DNA of 64,000 bases, taken from positions 1 through 64,000 of the forward strand of contig JACCGJ010010186.1 of the NCBI GenBank assembly GCA_013407085.1. The letters are read 5' to 3'. Below are positions 44,188 through 56,527 of this stretch, piece after piece. The first letter of the stretch is position 1; every line of letters starts with the position of its first letter. A model generated the notes under the pieces. The model was not told the DNA's origin and searched no databases. It saw only the letters and a list, made by a program, of their open reading frames with translations. Both the position numbers and the translations under genes were made by a program. Origin of the DNA: Atriophallophorus winterbourni (taxonomy: Eukaryota; Platyhelminthes; Trematoda; Plagiorchiida; Microphallidae).

Positions 44188-44591
44188 TTGTAAATCTATC
44201 GCTAAACAAATTGATTTTGCATTATATTATAAGATAGTTGATAGAATATTATTACTATAATCCCAAAAAGCATATTCTCGGGACAAGCAAGGAAACTTTT
44301 CAAATAAATTTGTTGCAAACATAAATTGAACGGAAAACATCATTTGTAAAACTGACCTTCACTATCGTCATCCCCATTGTCTGACGCATGACAACAAAGT
44401 GAATTATCATGTTGTTGAGTGGTGCGAGGCAGATGTTCAATTAATTATAGCTATTCCATAAAGTTTTCAGCAAAATAACCCACAGCTAAAAAAATTTACA
44501 GTCTGTACGCCCGCAATATAGATCGGGAAAAATAAGTGATAAATACGCAGCCATCATGACAAGAAATGAAATGCTAGAAATATGAAATATT

Positions 44592-44605
44592 AAATCACAC
44601 AGTAA
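44592..44605 (+). repeat. Target-site duplication of RTE-B, left copy
   Basis: AAATCACACAGTAA is repeated exactly at 47724-47737 on the other side of the RTE-B element. Confidence 0.85.
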
Positions 44606-44839
44606 CTCCGCCAGGGACGGCCCCAAGCCCGTCTGAGAAAGGAGGAGAGTTAGGCTTAGGGCTAGCAACCCTATCCCGTAAAACCTACATTGCTACGGAA
44701 ACGATGACAAACAGATCCGAAAATTCTTCTTATCAATGGCTACAGGAGTGACGCTAACCTTACAAAAGGTTTCATGACGGATGGAGATGAAAGCCAAAAG
44801 GAAGTTTCCAGCCTGATGGCCGATCTCCTTTTGCCGAAA

Positions 44840-45605
44840 AGAACAATAAGACTTGGTTGCTGGAACGTTCAAACGCTGTATCAAGCTGGCAAGCTGGCTT
44901 AAGCCATACATGAGCTCAACAGGTATGATCTGAGTATACATGGAATGTCCGAGGTGAGATGGACCGGCTCTGGACAGCGAAAGCTTGATAGCGGTGAGAC
45001 TCTTATTTGGTCAGGAAGGCAAGATAACTTTCATCATGGTGGAGTCGCTCTGCTTGCGAGCAGAAAGACCAGCAGTACGATCATGTAATAAAAGAGTGTA
45101 AATGAGCGACTTCTATATGCCAGACTAAACTCGAGCTTTTGCAAACTCTCGATTGTGGTAGCATACGCTCCAACAGAAGATGCAGCCCAAGAGGAGAAAG
45201 ACAGGTTTTACGAAGCCATGCAATCAGTCTTGAGGGTCATCCCAAAGCACTACCTACTGGTGGTAATGGGAGATTTCAACGCTAGAACCGGAACTGTAAA
45301 TACGGACAGGAATATACCATGCGAGTGCATGGTGTTGGCCAACAGAATGATAATGGAGAGGCTACTTGACTTCTGCGATCTTGTCGTTGGAGGCACTCTA
45401 TCATCCCACAAAAACATCCATAAAATAACCTGGTCTTCTCCGGACGGCAGAACACAAAGTCAAATTGATCACATGATGATAAATGGTAAATGGAGGCGCT
45501 CGTTACAAGATGTGAGGGTCATGCGTGGTGCCGATATTGGTAGCGACCATTTCCTGGTTGTTGGAAAGATTTGTTTGAAACTGAGAATGGCAAATATCGG
45601 AATTC
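44840..45605 (+). pseudogene. RTE-B endonuclease
   Basis: APE-type endonuclease in one frame with stops at about 44899 and 45087: IRLGCWNVQTLYQAGKL (start), MSEVRWTGSGQRKL (Glu), GETLIWSGRQDNFHHGGVALL, NERLLYARLNSSFCKLSIVVAYAPTEDAA, YLLVVMGDFNARTG (catalytic D/N, 45255-45290), FCDLVVGGTLSSHKNIHKITWSSPDGRTQSQIDHMMING and GADIGSDHFLVVGK (final SDH, 45540). All catalytic residues are present. The 157-codon run 45155-45628 is open. Confidence 0.9.
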
Positions 45606-47713
45606 AGCCCACGGTTGAATGTGAATAAGCTGAGCGATGACGCCACTAGGAAAGCTTTCGGCAACATCCTGAGAGAGGAAATCAGCGCCCGGCCCAAGGA
45701 TTCATTGACGATTGATGTTTTCAACCACACACTAAAGGGCGTCAGAGAAAAAGTCCTCGGGTACAGACAGAGGGGCAAAGCCTCGTGGATCTCGTCGAAA
45801 ACCTGGCAAATCATGAAAGAGATAAAAAAATGTAAAGAAACGAATGCTGAGCGAGAAACCTTCTAATGAAAGGAATGCCATCGCTGAAGATTATAGAATG
45901 GAAGATAAAAAGGTTAAAAATCAGCGAGGAAGGACAAAAGACGGTATGTGGAAAACTTGACACAACGAGCAGAACAGGCTTGCTGAATGAATCATCTGAG
46001 ATTGATCGAAAGCTCTGCAATCGCAGTCAGGCAAGCAATCAACAAGTAAGGACCCAGAGAAAGATGTGGTAACTGATGCGAAAGAAGAGTTAGCCAGGTG
46101 GCGAGAACATTTTGAGCTCATTCTAAACCGCTCACCGCCTCAAACCAACGTCGGTATAACTGACTACTACAGACCTCGACGTCAACACAGACCCCATCAG
46201 CCTCCAAGAGGTGCATTTTGCTATCTAGAGGTAGAAAAATGGGAAGGCACCAGGTGACGATATAGTGTATGCCGAACTGCTCAAGGAAGAAACAGAAGAG
46301 TCACCAATAGTTTTGTGAGACCTATTCCAGAACATCTGGGATACCGAGCAGATATCGGACGTCTGGCGTTCGGGTACTATAATCAAACTTCCCAAGAATG
46401 GTGACTTGAGCTACTGCACCAATTGACGAGGTATTACGCTTCTATCAGTCACGAGCTAAGTTTACTGCCGCATCATTCTCCGACGTGTCACCAATGCAGT
46501 TGAATCCATTTTACGACAAGAGCAAGCCGGGTTCAGAAAAGGAAAATCTTGCATTGACCAAATCTTTGTCCTCCGTCATATCCTGGAGCAGACACATGAA
46601 TGAAATGCAGAGCTATGTGTGGCCTTCATAGACTTCCAGAAGGCCTTCGATAGCGTTCACCGACCAGTGGTTTGAAAAATCCTCCGTCAATATGGTATAC
46701 CATCAGAAATAGTGAATCTCATGAAAGCCCTCTATGAGAAGTTTGAATGCCAAGTCACTCACAATGGAATGCTAACTGAGAAGTTGAGGTTCGTACGGGA
46801 ATGATGCAAGGATGTATCCTCTCACCGATACTCTTCTCCCTAACAAAAGACTGGATTATGAGACAGGTTACCGATGGCAGGGCAGCAGGAATTCCATGGA
46901 CCCCAGCGAAAACGCTAGAAGACCTGGACTATGCGGATGATGTTGCCCTCTTGACATGCAAGATCAGTGACATCCAGAACAAGAGCGATTGACTATCGGC
47001 AATTGGCAAGTCGGTGGGTTTAGAAATTGACGCAGGCAAATCGGAGGTAATGCGGAAGAATGTTCCGGAGCAACCACCAGTGTTCTTGGACGGTCAACCG
47101 TTCGGTGAGGTTACAGATACAGTCTACCTTGAGAGCAAACTGACTGTAAATGGTGACTGTGAAGATGAGGTCAGGAGAAGGATCGGGAAGGCGAACCAAG
47201 ATTTTTGCGTGATGAATTCCATTTGAAAATCCTCCGCTCTCAGCATCAACACGAAGATCAGACTCTTCAAGAGCAACGTTTCGAGTGTGTTGCTGTATTC
47301 ATCGGAATATTGGAAGACGACCGCTGCCACTAAACGCAGAATGAACGTGTTCCAAACTAAGTGCTCGAGAAGGATTCTACGGATTTTTTGGCCACACACC
47401 ATTTCGAATAAAGAGCTCCTGCGAAAAACTGGTGTGGAGGTGGTATCTACCGTAGTCAAAGACGACGGTGGAGATGGTTCGGTCATGTCTGCAGGATGGA
47501 TCCCATTTCGCATACGAAGGTAGAAATTCACTGGCTTCCGCAAAGTAAACGTAAAAGGGGACGGCCCAAGGAAATTTGGCGCAGAACGATGGAACGCGAA
47601 CTACATGCACAAGTATTCACGGTGCAGACGGAAACGGGAGCAGCGACACACCGGGACCACTGGCGTGGGGTTGTCTTCGCCTCATGTGCCACCAATCACG
47701 GAGAGGACTGAAC
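45606..47713 (+). pseudogene. RTE-B reverse transcriptase and C-terminal region
   Basis: Linker LNVNKLSDDATRKAFGNIL (45615), then a decayed segment, DAKEELARWREHFELILNR (46072-46130), RQEQAGFRKGKSCIDQIFVLRHILEQTHE (46520-46600), CVAFIDFQKAFDSVHRPVV (46618-46675), LRQYGIPSEIVNLMKALYE, MMQGCILSPILFSLT (46801-46845) and an intact catalytic YADD (46930-46941, LDYADDVALLT). After a TGA: LEIDAGKSEVMRKNVPEQPP, then RRILRIFWPHTISNKELLRKTG (47365-47430) and a C-terminal RPKEIWRRTMERELH block. At least ten stops or shifts are scattered through it. It keeps the catalytic Asp pair. Confidence 0.88.
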
Positions 47714-47723
47714 GAACAAACTG

Positions 47724-47737
47724 AAATCACACAGTAA
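47724..47737 (+). repeat. Target-site duplication of RTE-B, right copy
   Basis: Exact match to 44592-44605. Confidence 0.85.
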
Positions 47738-47739
47738 AC

Positions 47740-49885
47740 AGATGATTTCGTAAGCTTTTGTCTCCGAAAAGTTGTCACGCCCACATAATAACATGAGGAG
47801 CTCTGATTGATGTAAATAATGTGGAGCGAACATTTCATATAAACTTAGCGACTTAACAACTTATGAATTTGCATAAATTTGAATTTTTGTTGAATTTGTA
47901 TTGTATTTCACGCATCATCATTACCACTTCTACTCTATTTTACGTAGGTTTCAGAATAGTGTTTTTGTTGCATTCCACGTGGTTTCGTTTAACGTATAGT
48001 AAAAATATACATCCAAAATCATATTTTCCTTTCATATTTCTGAAATCAATTTGCCGGGTTTACTTGCTAAATCAGTTTAATAAGAAAAATGATACGCTGG
48101 TAGCGTGTTGATATTTGAAATGATTCATCCATAAGCACCGTCAAATGTTTCAATTTGATTATTGTAACCAATATTGCAAGTATTGTGATTATATGCAATG
48201 TATTTTGTCGCTCACACTCCAAACAACATAATACGTTGGTCATTTGGAGTGTCTTGAGCGTTTACCCGGGAATCACTTTACGATTTCTCAATTAAACATC
48301 TCGGTTCTTCGTACGGACTCAACAGAAAATTTTTGTTGATCACATCAATTTTTTACTTTAGATGATAAGATACGGGTGTTCTTAATTTTGCTCACGTGTC
48401 ATTATCAACAAAAATATAATCATCTGCGGTTTATTGTTAGTACGTTAACAAAAAAGAATAAGGTCATTTATCTCCTTTTAATTAGCAGCAATATCTTTTG
48501 AGCGTCCACTTTCAAACGGAAGATTCTAAGCAGTATATAGGGAGTCAACCACAGTGGAGTATAAGAGGTAAATAGCGATGTTTGTTAAGAAATTAATAAA
48601 TTAAAACGTTCAATTAACCTGTCTAAAATGTGTAGTATCAATTTAAACAAAATATTTTGATGAAAGAAACAGTTTTAAAATGGTTGACAAGCAGATAATA
48701 TTTATTCGGAAAACAGTTGCCTCAATTAAATGATAAGCGCGAATTGGAAGTTAGATGTTAAAGGCATACAGACTGTATTTTAATTACTAACCATCTCCAA
48801 GCGATTCAGATACTGCATTGGAAAGCGCATTGCGATTCAGGTTTTAAATTTGGTTATGGTTAACAAATTTATACACAATAATTCAGGTTCCTTTATAGCC
48901 CGTATAGAATATGGTTTGTACAACGAACCGGTCTGTTAAAATATCGAACCATAATGCGATTCTTAATACAAAACTCGAAAGGAATTAGTGACACGCTCTC
49001 GCCACACAAACCGACTTGATTCTTGTTTCTTGAACCATATAACGTTTGCCTACCACGATCAGTTAGGGAAAGTATAATTTCAATGAGCCATGAATCAAAT
49101 TTATACTTTTGAGAAATTTGGAAACAGCGGTTCGTTTTAATAAAACTTGGTGTCTGAATCTAAATGTTTTGAAGTGTTTCGCTTTTTACAGGCCGTCACT
49201 TTTAGACACAACTAATGACGTTCAACAGACTGAAACTGGTTGTGGAATGTATACGAAACAAATGTGAGCTACAGCATTCATTGTCTGAGAAAAATAATTA
49301 GTCAAATATTGATTAATTTATTAGTTAACATTTTTAAATCATAAGTATGGCTAAGATTTCATGTAATTCAGAAATGCTCTTAAATAATTACGATAATTGA
49401 TAGATTGCAAAATATATCCGATACAATGAAACCGCTGAACCACTAGCGATCCACTTGTTCATAATCAAATATTACCGGGTATTAAAACCGACAAAGAATG
49501 GTATTTATTCTTTTTTAATGGCGTGGAGTTTTAGACTGCCGATGATATTCCTAATAAACATTGTTTAAAAATGACGAGGACCAGAGATGAGATAATAAGA
49601 TGCGAGGTAGATTTTCTGGCTAGTAATGTTAATGTTATGACGATAATTGTATTAATTAAAAGTGTTCAGTATATGCACAATTTGAGTTTGGTAATAATTT
49701 TTAATGTAAGAAAAGCTTTATTTTATTTTTGGTATTACTTTGTTATTACCCTTTAGACGCATAGGGTAAGCAATTATCACTGGTTATTTCAGCACGGAGC
49801 CGTGCAGGTGAGAAAATTTAACTCACCGGAAATGAAGTTAGGCTGTCATAGTAATTTCCTAATGGTTGTTCGTATACTTTTACAA
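47740..49885. other. AT-rich, no gene; contains a decayed hammerhead repeat
   Basis: Most of it holds nothing recognisable. 48890-49110 matches the hammerhead repeats: TTGTACAACGAACC (48915-48928), GCGATTCTTAATACAAAACTC and, near 49058, GATCAGTTAGGGAAAGTATAA. The core is decayed, but the orientation is the same as in the other copies. Confidence 0.55.
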
Positions 49886-49889
49886 GTAA

Positions 49890-52800
49890 CTATCGAGAAG
49901 GATGTTGTTAGTCCCCTTCGGTCGATGTCAACCAATGATGTACATAATAAGCGTGTGATTGTTTCATGCTTCACAGCTTTTCGAATGACGAAACAGTCAT
50001 ATTCTAAAAGATCAATCTCTTCCGCAGCAAACGTCTTTGTACCTCAAGTGCGGTCCGCCCAATGGCCGACTTCCTAATTGCAACTCTCCATAGAGTAGAT
50101 GTTTCGGAATACGATCATTTAAAATTCTGTAGACATTACTCACTCTGTCCATCCACGATATGTTCAAGATACGACGGATGCTTCGTAGATGGAAAATATT
50201 CAGCTTCCGTTCGTGTCTTGCGTGGGTGGTCCAGGTTTCATTGCCGTACAGTCGAGCATTTAGTACGCACGCGATGTATACCATCATCTTTGGCGTTACA
50301 GTCAGCTTGCGGTTACCCCAAACACGAGAGTTCAATCGGGACAGAATGACAGCTGCTCTGCCAATCCGCTTATCAATCTCCGTGTCTAGCGAGTGGTTAT
50401 CCGCAATGGTTGAACCAAGATATGTGAAATGATGTACTTATTCGAACTAAAATTTTTCAACAGCGATGATGAGAAGTGATAAAATCCATTGACCATGGTC
50501 TTCGATCCTGCTCATGCTGATTGGTATCCCAAAGTTATTTCCCGCCGAGGAGAAACAGTCCATTAGAGACTGGTTGTGTTCTTGAGGGTGAGCAATAATG
50601 GCTGCATCTTCGGCAAACAGCACGTCATGGATTAGCACATCCCATACCGTGGTTTGTGCTTTCAGCCGGTTCAGTTTGAATAGTTTGTCATTACTTTGCT
50701 TTCGTATGTAAATACCTTATGTTCTCGTCCTCAAAGCCTGCTACAGAAGCAAAGCAAATAAAATTCTGAGAAGCTTAAGAACAAAAACATGTGATTGTTT
50801 GGTGTCTCAGCGAATTGCAAAGGCTTCTGAACTGCGACCGTTAAAATAGACTGACATCATCATGCCAGAATAGGAGGAAGTGACTTGTTTGAGCAGACTT
50901 GGGGACAGCCTAAAAAATCAGCAATTTGAAAAGACATTCCTCGCTGACGTTTTATAATTAATCCGTTGAATCAATAAAAACAACGTATTATAGCATACGC
51001 TGTTCCAAATATTTTCCTCGAATTTATCTTCCGGATAAGTTCATGTCAAATATTGATCTTCCCCTGCGGAAGACACATTGAGATTCGCAGTAAATACTAT
51101 CATTTAAAACTTGCAGCCGCATCTGTAAAACGTTTGCAGACAATATAACCACACCATTTAGAAAAAAAGATTGCTCTGTAATTGTTGCAGTCACGATCAA
51201 TTTTATTCTTAAATAGCGCGACGATCTTCGTGTCTCGCATCTCTTGTGGGACACACTCCTCCTGCCAGCACAGAAGAAGCAAATGGTGAAGAGGCTGTGA
51301 TAATACTGTTCTGCAGCAATTGATGAACTGATGTATAATCACGTAGTCACCACGGACCTTCCCGTTCATTAAGTGTTCGATTGCCTTTTTGAGCTTATTA
51401 TGAGTAGGGGAGCATCTGGATGTTAAATGTTTGGTAAGCGCCTAACATTTTCAAATGCACGAAGTAAAACCGTGCTCTCCTTAAACTAGAGAGAGGAGAA
51501 GTACTTTAAACATCTTTCCATCTGCTAACTTTTGTTAACAATCATATTTACAGATACAGACTTAATGGAAGCCGTTTTAAGTTTGTTTGGATTAACGGCT
51601 TTCCCTACCCCATCATACATAGCGTGAAAATGTCCAGTATCCATACGTTTTGGATACTGAGGATAATTTCAGTCCCATAGTCTTTTGCAATTGGTCTCAC
51701 AGTCTGTTGAACATTATTTCTAACTGCCATTAGAAGTCATAAGTTTTCATCTGTTGGCATACCTTTGAAATTTAAGAATACTAACCGTTTTATAGCTTCA
51801 ACAGCATCTTATAAGGTATTGCTCCGAACCAATTGCTCGATCGAGCTTTCTTCGGACCGTAAGTGGAAAGTGTAACTCAGCATATGCAGCTTCCTAGCGA
51901 CTCCCAATTTTCTAAAGCTGATTCGGGTGAGATTGTTTTGTTGAACTCTGTGAAGGCTTTTGCAAATCGCACAGTTAAACTAGGTTTGCACATACGAGGG
52001 ACACCTATCCTCGGATTGGCAGACAATTTGGCGAGGTGAAATCTAGCTTGGGGAAACTTCAGTCTTGCACAAACCAGTGAATGGTTTGAGTCGGGGTCCT
52101 CACTTTGATAAAATTGTGTGAGGAGTACGCTTTTCATATTAGCACTTAACGAGAATAATTTCCAGATGATGCTTTGACAGAGTATCTTTCCAGGATATTT
52201 TATGTTGTGGTTTTGTTTGAAAGAAGATGTTATTGATATAATCACTGTGTTCACCGTTCTAAAAGGTTTTTCAATTTTCATTTGTTCTACCTACCCGAAA
52301 GATTTGGTGACAATTTTGCTAAGACTCGTATTCTGCACTAACTATGACATTGAAATCAATCAATACTACAACACAGTTCTTAGCGGCACGTTTATCAAGA
52401 ATGTTGTATGGCTATGATGAAAAGCGTTCGGATACATTTAGTAGGCTCTTTCTCAAGGCATTTTAACTCACAGTCGAGGTTTATTAGAGCCATGGGCTTC
52501 CAAAATTGTGTTAACTCCATCTGTTTGAATACCAGTTACTGGTAACCGTGTCTCATGTTGGACAGCCACGTTGAATTTCAGTTTTTTTAACTTATTTTTA
52601 ATCACAGCTAATTTTATTGTGCATCATGAAATCATAGGAGCATGGACCGAACGTTCCCGGTTCCCAAAGCTGTTCTGTGTTTGTTATTAATTCATTTCGC
52701 TAGTGCGATAAAATACAGTCTACTTATCGGTTGATTCGCAATCCCCCTGCACCCAATGAGTTCAACAGACCGTAACGACCTTATTGACTGAAGGCTGCTT

Positions 52801-53350
52801 AGCCTAAGTCAGACGGTAGCCATCCATTGAGACCTGTAATACTCTCCTACCGTCAAGAGCAGTCCCAGACTATGGCATCTGAGCCAGTCTAGCCATAGCT
52901 GTTAACCATTATCTGCTGCTTCTTGTGCTATTATCCGTATAGTCAAAAAGAAATGTCCTCTCCTTTGGTGCGTTGAGATGTACGAAATGGCAGTTAAATA
53001 AGAGAACTAGCTGTTGCCTTTGCCGCAAGTGCTTCCTCTTCACGACACTACTAGAACCAGAGGAACAGAAAGGCTGATAATTTCGGACAACGATGCCGTC
53101 ACAGAAATTGGGAGTTGGAACAACTTTAGGATGCCATTTACGTTCACGACATTTTCCTTATGGATGAATCCTGAAATCTTTTCCATAATTAGATGTAGCC
53201 ACAAGTTTGAGATAAGCGTTTTCCACCATTTAGGTACACCGCCATCATGTACTTACGAGCTCCAACTGCCCGAAGCAAACTGTGTTCAAGGCGCAAGTCA
53301 GCCGCCCACACTTATCATTAAAAACTTTCCGACTTTGACAACTTTGAAAA
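49890..53350 (-). mobile_element. RTE-A element, minus strand, long but highly decayed
   Basis: Read from 53350 down it follows the plus-strand RTE-A at 54757 almost end to end: the 5' leader (GCTTCGGGCAGTTGGAGCTC equivalent, about 53280-53260), the endonuclease start near 52720-52560, EDPDSNHSLVCARLKFPQARFHLAKLS (52110-52025, the DTDHS block), the linker with GMPTDEN-like sequence (51765), LHHLLLLCWQEECVPQEMRDTKI (51300-51225), FRRGRSIFDM (51080-51045), a mutated FAED box (50617-50606), SRVWGNRKLTVTPKMMVY (50330-50275), and a 3' end near 49893 in CCTTCGGTCGATG. Deletions, stops and frameshifts throughout. Confidence 0.85.
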
Positions 53351-53359
53351 CGAGGGGAT

Positions 53360-54305
53360 GTTAGTTTATAACATCTCACGAAGTGTGCAACCGATTAATG
53401 TTTCAATCTGGAATGTCACAACCGCTACGCTAGTATAGTTAGTTGAGTTGATTTCAAGTTGTTGAACCTTTAATTTTGATTTCGTTACGTGTTCCACTAG
53501 ACTAAATTATTTGCAGCATTGCCAAGATGTATCAAGCCTTGAAACAGGTAGAGCTATTAAATTTGTTCACGATAGCGTGATCTTTAGAACCGCGGTTAGT
53601 TTAGTCGCATTCAATTCATCATATAATATTATAGTGCATTCGGGTATAATAATTATCAAGAAATTCAAAATAATGTAAAATAAACGCATTGGCAAGGATT
53701 CAGATAACAATCATGCGTGCTTTGATTAACAATATTTTCCAAGTAAAACCGTGTATGCTTTTATTTTTCATTAACTCACTGTTATGTAAACGTGTTAAAC
53801 CTGTGGAAATAATCAATGAATTTGGTTTGATACCAATATAAAACAATAAATAACGAACGATGAATATTTTCGCTCAGATAAAATTAAAATATACGTACAA
53901 ACATAGCATTCATGTTATGCGCTTTTGAATTACAATGAATGATCCATCAATATGCTTCAATTTTGACTATTAGTGAGTAATATTTTGTTGCAAATTGCAT
54001 ATTTGTATCATTTTATCATTTTATCATTTATCATAATATTTTATGAAATTCGTGTGGTTTTAACTATAGAATTCATTTGCGTGTTCTAAGTGCACCTCGA
54101 GAAAATGCGGTACTAAATAACCAGATATCTATTATAATCAGCATTAATATGATAAGTTCTATCTGTGTTGTCAGGAATGGTGACATCAAAAGTTTTAATG
54201 GTCGTTTTGATCATGTCGAATAATTTATGATTAGAGTGCATAGATTTCTCCAGAAAGCGTCGTGCCGGTTGTCAAGTTTTGCGATATGTATAGCCAATTT
54301 TATAC
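53360..54305. other. AT-rich, no gene seen
   Basis: No recognised frame or element. Confidence 0.55.
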
Positions 54306-54309
54306 AACT

Positions 54310-54561
54310 TTTCTTCATTCGATGTCGACAATCGATGTACATCACAACCGATTTGGTTTTTTCATGTTCCACAGCTATTCGAATAATTGAGCAGTTTAAT
54401 TCTGGAGGAAGAATCTCTTCCACTGCGCTCACAACGATAGGCAGTACTTCGTCGACCGGCATCCCGGCGGCGTGATCTGCGTTCAGCAGTATCTGCTCCT
54501 CCCCAGCTTGCAGACTACGCTTTACACAATGCTTCCAATGTGAGTGGTCAAGAGCAAGCAC
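54310..54561 (-). mobile_element. RTE-A 3' end fragment, minus strand
   Basis: [24 protein letters not shown] (54560-54490) matches the C-terminal block of RTE-A, followed by a finger-like region, a serine-rich end and the 3' untranslated CATCGATTGTCGACATCGAA region near 54320. 5'-truncated copy of about 250 bp. Confidence 0.85.
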
Positions 54562-54756
54562 AATAAATCTTCAAAAGTTGAACCGCTATTCCTCGACCTT
54601 GAGCACTGATTTGATTTTTATTCAGTTCAGTTGCACAGGACAGTAGTGATAAATTTTTCGTTTTCTATTTCTTTCTGCCAATATAGTTCCTAATAACTCA
54701 AAAACGCCAGCGTCGTTTCAATCTCTACGTTTTTATGCATAATTAAATAGCAAGCA

Positions 54757-55415
54757 AGTCCAGCTCCTGGCCTGCACGCGTGGTCCTGTGTGACCCGGCG
54801 GAACTGCTTCTACTGACAGGAGAAAGGGCGAAGGCGGCTGACTGGCGCCTCAAAACCAGCATGCTTCGGGCAGGTGGAGCTCGTTAGTCCATGAAGGCGG
54901 CCCACCTAGGGGAAGGAAAACCCTTATCTCAAACCTCCACTGCCTTGTGGCTACATCCATTCATGGAAAAGGCTTCAGGAGTCAACCTCGAGGAAAAATC
55001 CGGAGCCGGAGTCCCGTTAGGCAGTCCGAAGTTTATTCAACTTCGTCCTGCCAGCTCCTGCGACGGCATCGTTGTCCAAACGTATCAGCCTAGCTGTTCC
55101 TTTGGTTCCAGTGGTGCCGTGGAGAGGGAGCACTTGCTGCATGGGCAACAGCTAGTTCTCCATATTGAACTGCCCTGGCGTACATCACAACGCACCAATG
55201 GAGAGGACACTCCATTCCGCTTCTACGGAAAATAACACGGGAAGCAGCAGATACCGGTTAAAAGCTATGGCTCGACTGGCGTAGAGCTAAGCGCCTGGGG
55301 CTGCTTTCGACGGTGGGAGAGACTTCCAGGTCTCATTGGACGGCTACCGCCCGCCTCAAGCTGGGCAGCCCCCAGTCAATAAGGTGCCGTCTCGCCACGG
55401 TCTGCTATCCTCATT
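54757..55415 (+). promoter_or_regulatory. Structured G+C-rich 5' leader of RTE-A with a 114-codon open frame
   Basis: Near the start, AGCTCC and CCTGC (54764-54776) are complementary to GCAGG and GGAGCT (54872-54883), so the two ends of a roughly 120-base segment can pair, with a GCTTCGGGC hairpin inside the right half. The minus-strand copy keeps the right half (53280-53260). The frame 54891-55235 is open (MKAAHLGEGK start) but shows no known domain. A ribozyme-like or translation-start structure is possible; this is inference. Confidence 0.45.
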
Positions 55416-55421
55416 GGGTGC

Positions 55422-56494
55422 ATGGGGATTAGGAATCAACCGACAAGCAGACTGTATTTTTCCGCACCAGCGAATCGAAATACCAAACAACAAATGTCAG
55501 TTCTGAAACTTGGAACCTGGAACGTCCGGTCCATGCTTCCAGGATTTCATGACGACGTCTCGAATATCAGAGGCGTTAGAAAGTCCGCCGTGATTAACAA
55601 CGAGCTAAAGAGGCTGAATGTCGACGTGGCTGCCCTACAAGAGACGCGCTTACCAGACACTGGTAAGCTAACAGAAAGTGATTACACATTCTTTTGGAAA
55701 GGAAGAGGTTCCGATGAGCCTCGACTGCATGGAGTTGGGTTTGCCGTGCGAAACGACATATTAAAAGCAACAGAACCGAGCAGCAGCGGGAGCGAACGGA
55801 TTTGGACTCTAAATCTGAGGTGCATTACTGGTACCATTACGTTGGTCAACGTTTATGCACCGACGCTCTCTGCGACGCCTGCTGAAAAAGACGCTTTTAT
55901 CATAACCTCACAGCCGTCCTGAAAAACGTACCACAGAAAAACTGTTTAGTGGTATTGGGTGATTTCAATGCCAGAGTTGGTGCAGATTACGAGTCTTGGC
56001 AAAACTGTCTCGGAAGGTTCGGCGTAGGTAAAACCAATGAAAATGGGCAACGCCTTTTAGAATTGTGCACACAGTTCAATCTTTGTGTCAGTAACACCTT
56101 CTTTCAAACAAAACCACAGCATAAAGTCTCTTGGAAGCATCCTCGCTCTAAGCATTGGCATCAGCTTGATCTTATTCTTGTTAAGCGTACTAATATAGGA
56201 AGAGTGCTCCTCACTAGATCATATCAAAGCGCAGACTGCGACACTGATCATTCACTGGTCTGTGCAAAACTGAAGCTCCCCCACACGAGATTTCACCGCA
56301 CCAAATTGTCTGCTAAGCCTAGGATAGACGTCACTCGCATGTGCGAACCTAATCTAACTGTGAGATTCGCAAAAGCCTTCACGGACGAGTTCAACAAGAC
56401 AACCCCACTTGAATCTGCTTCAGAAAACTGGGAATTGATAAAAAGCTGCATATGCGGAGTCGCACTTTCCACTTCCGGTCCGAAGAAAGCTTGA
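55422..56494 (+). pseudogene. RTE-A endonuclease (one frameshift)
   Basis: Two frames joined near 55925. The first has LKLGTWNVRSMLPGF (N-terminal Asn), VAALQETRLPDTGKL (Glu), YTFFWKGRGSDEPRLHGVGFAVRN and LVNVYAPTLSATPAEKD. The second has CLVVLGDFNARVGADY (catalytic D/N, 55940-55990), NTFFQTKPQHKVSWKHPRSKHWHQLDLILV and SADCDTDHSLVCAKLKL (final DHS, 56240-56280). The region after this (LSAKPRIDVTRMCEPNLTV) links to the RT. A TGA at 56492 interrupts the linker before the long RT frame. This enzyme would nick the target DNA for priming. Confidence 0.92.
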
Positions 56495-56527
56495 ACGAGC
56501 GACTGGTTCGAAGCAAACGCTTCTGAG

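Larger units (their letters stand above)
44606..47723 (+). mobile_element. Full-length RTE-clade element (family RTE-B)
   Basis: About 3.1 kb between exact 14-bp target duplications. The order is 5' leader, endonuclease, RT, C-terminal region and a short 3' end (GACTGAACGAACAAACTG). The 5' leader has the GGGCTAGCAACCCTATCCCG motif at 44661-44680. Because the flanking duplication is exact, this is one of the clearer insertion events here, yet the frame carries many stops and shifts. Confidence 0.88.
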
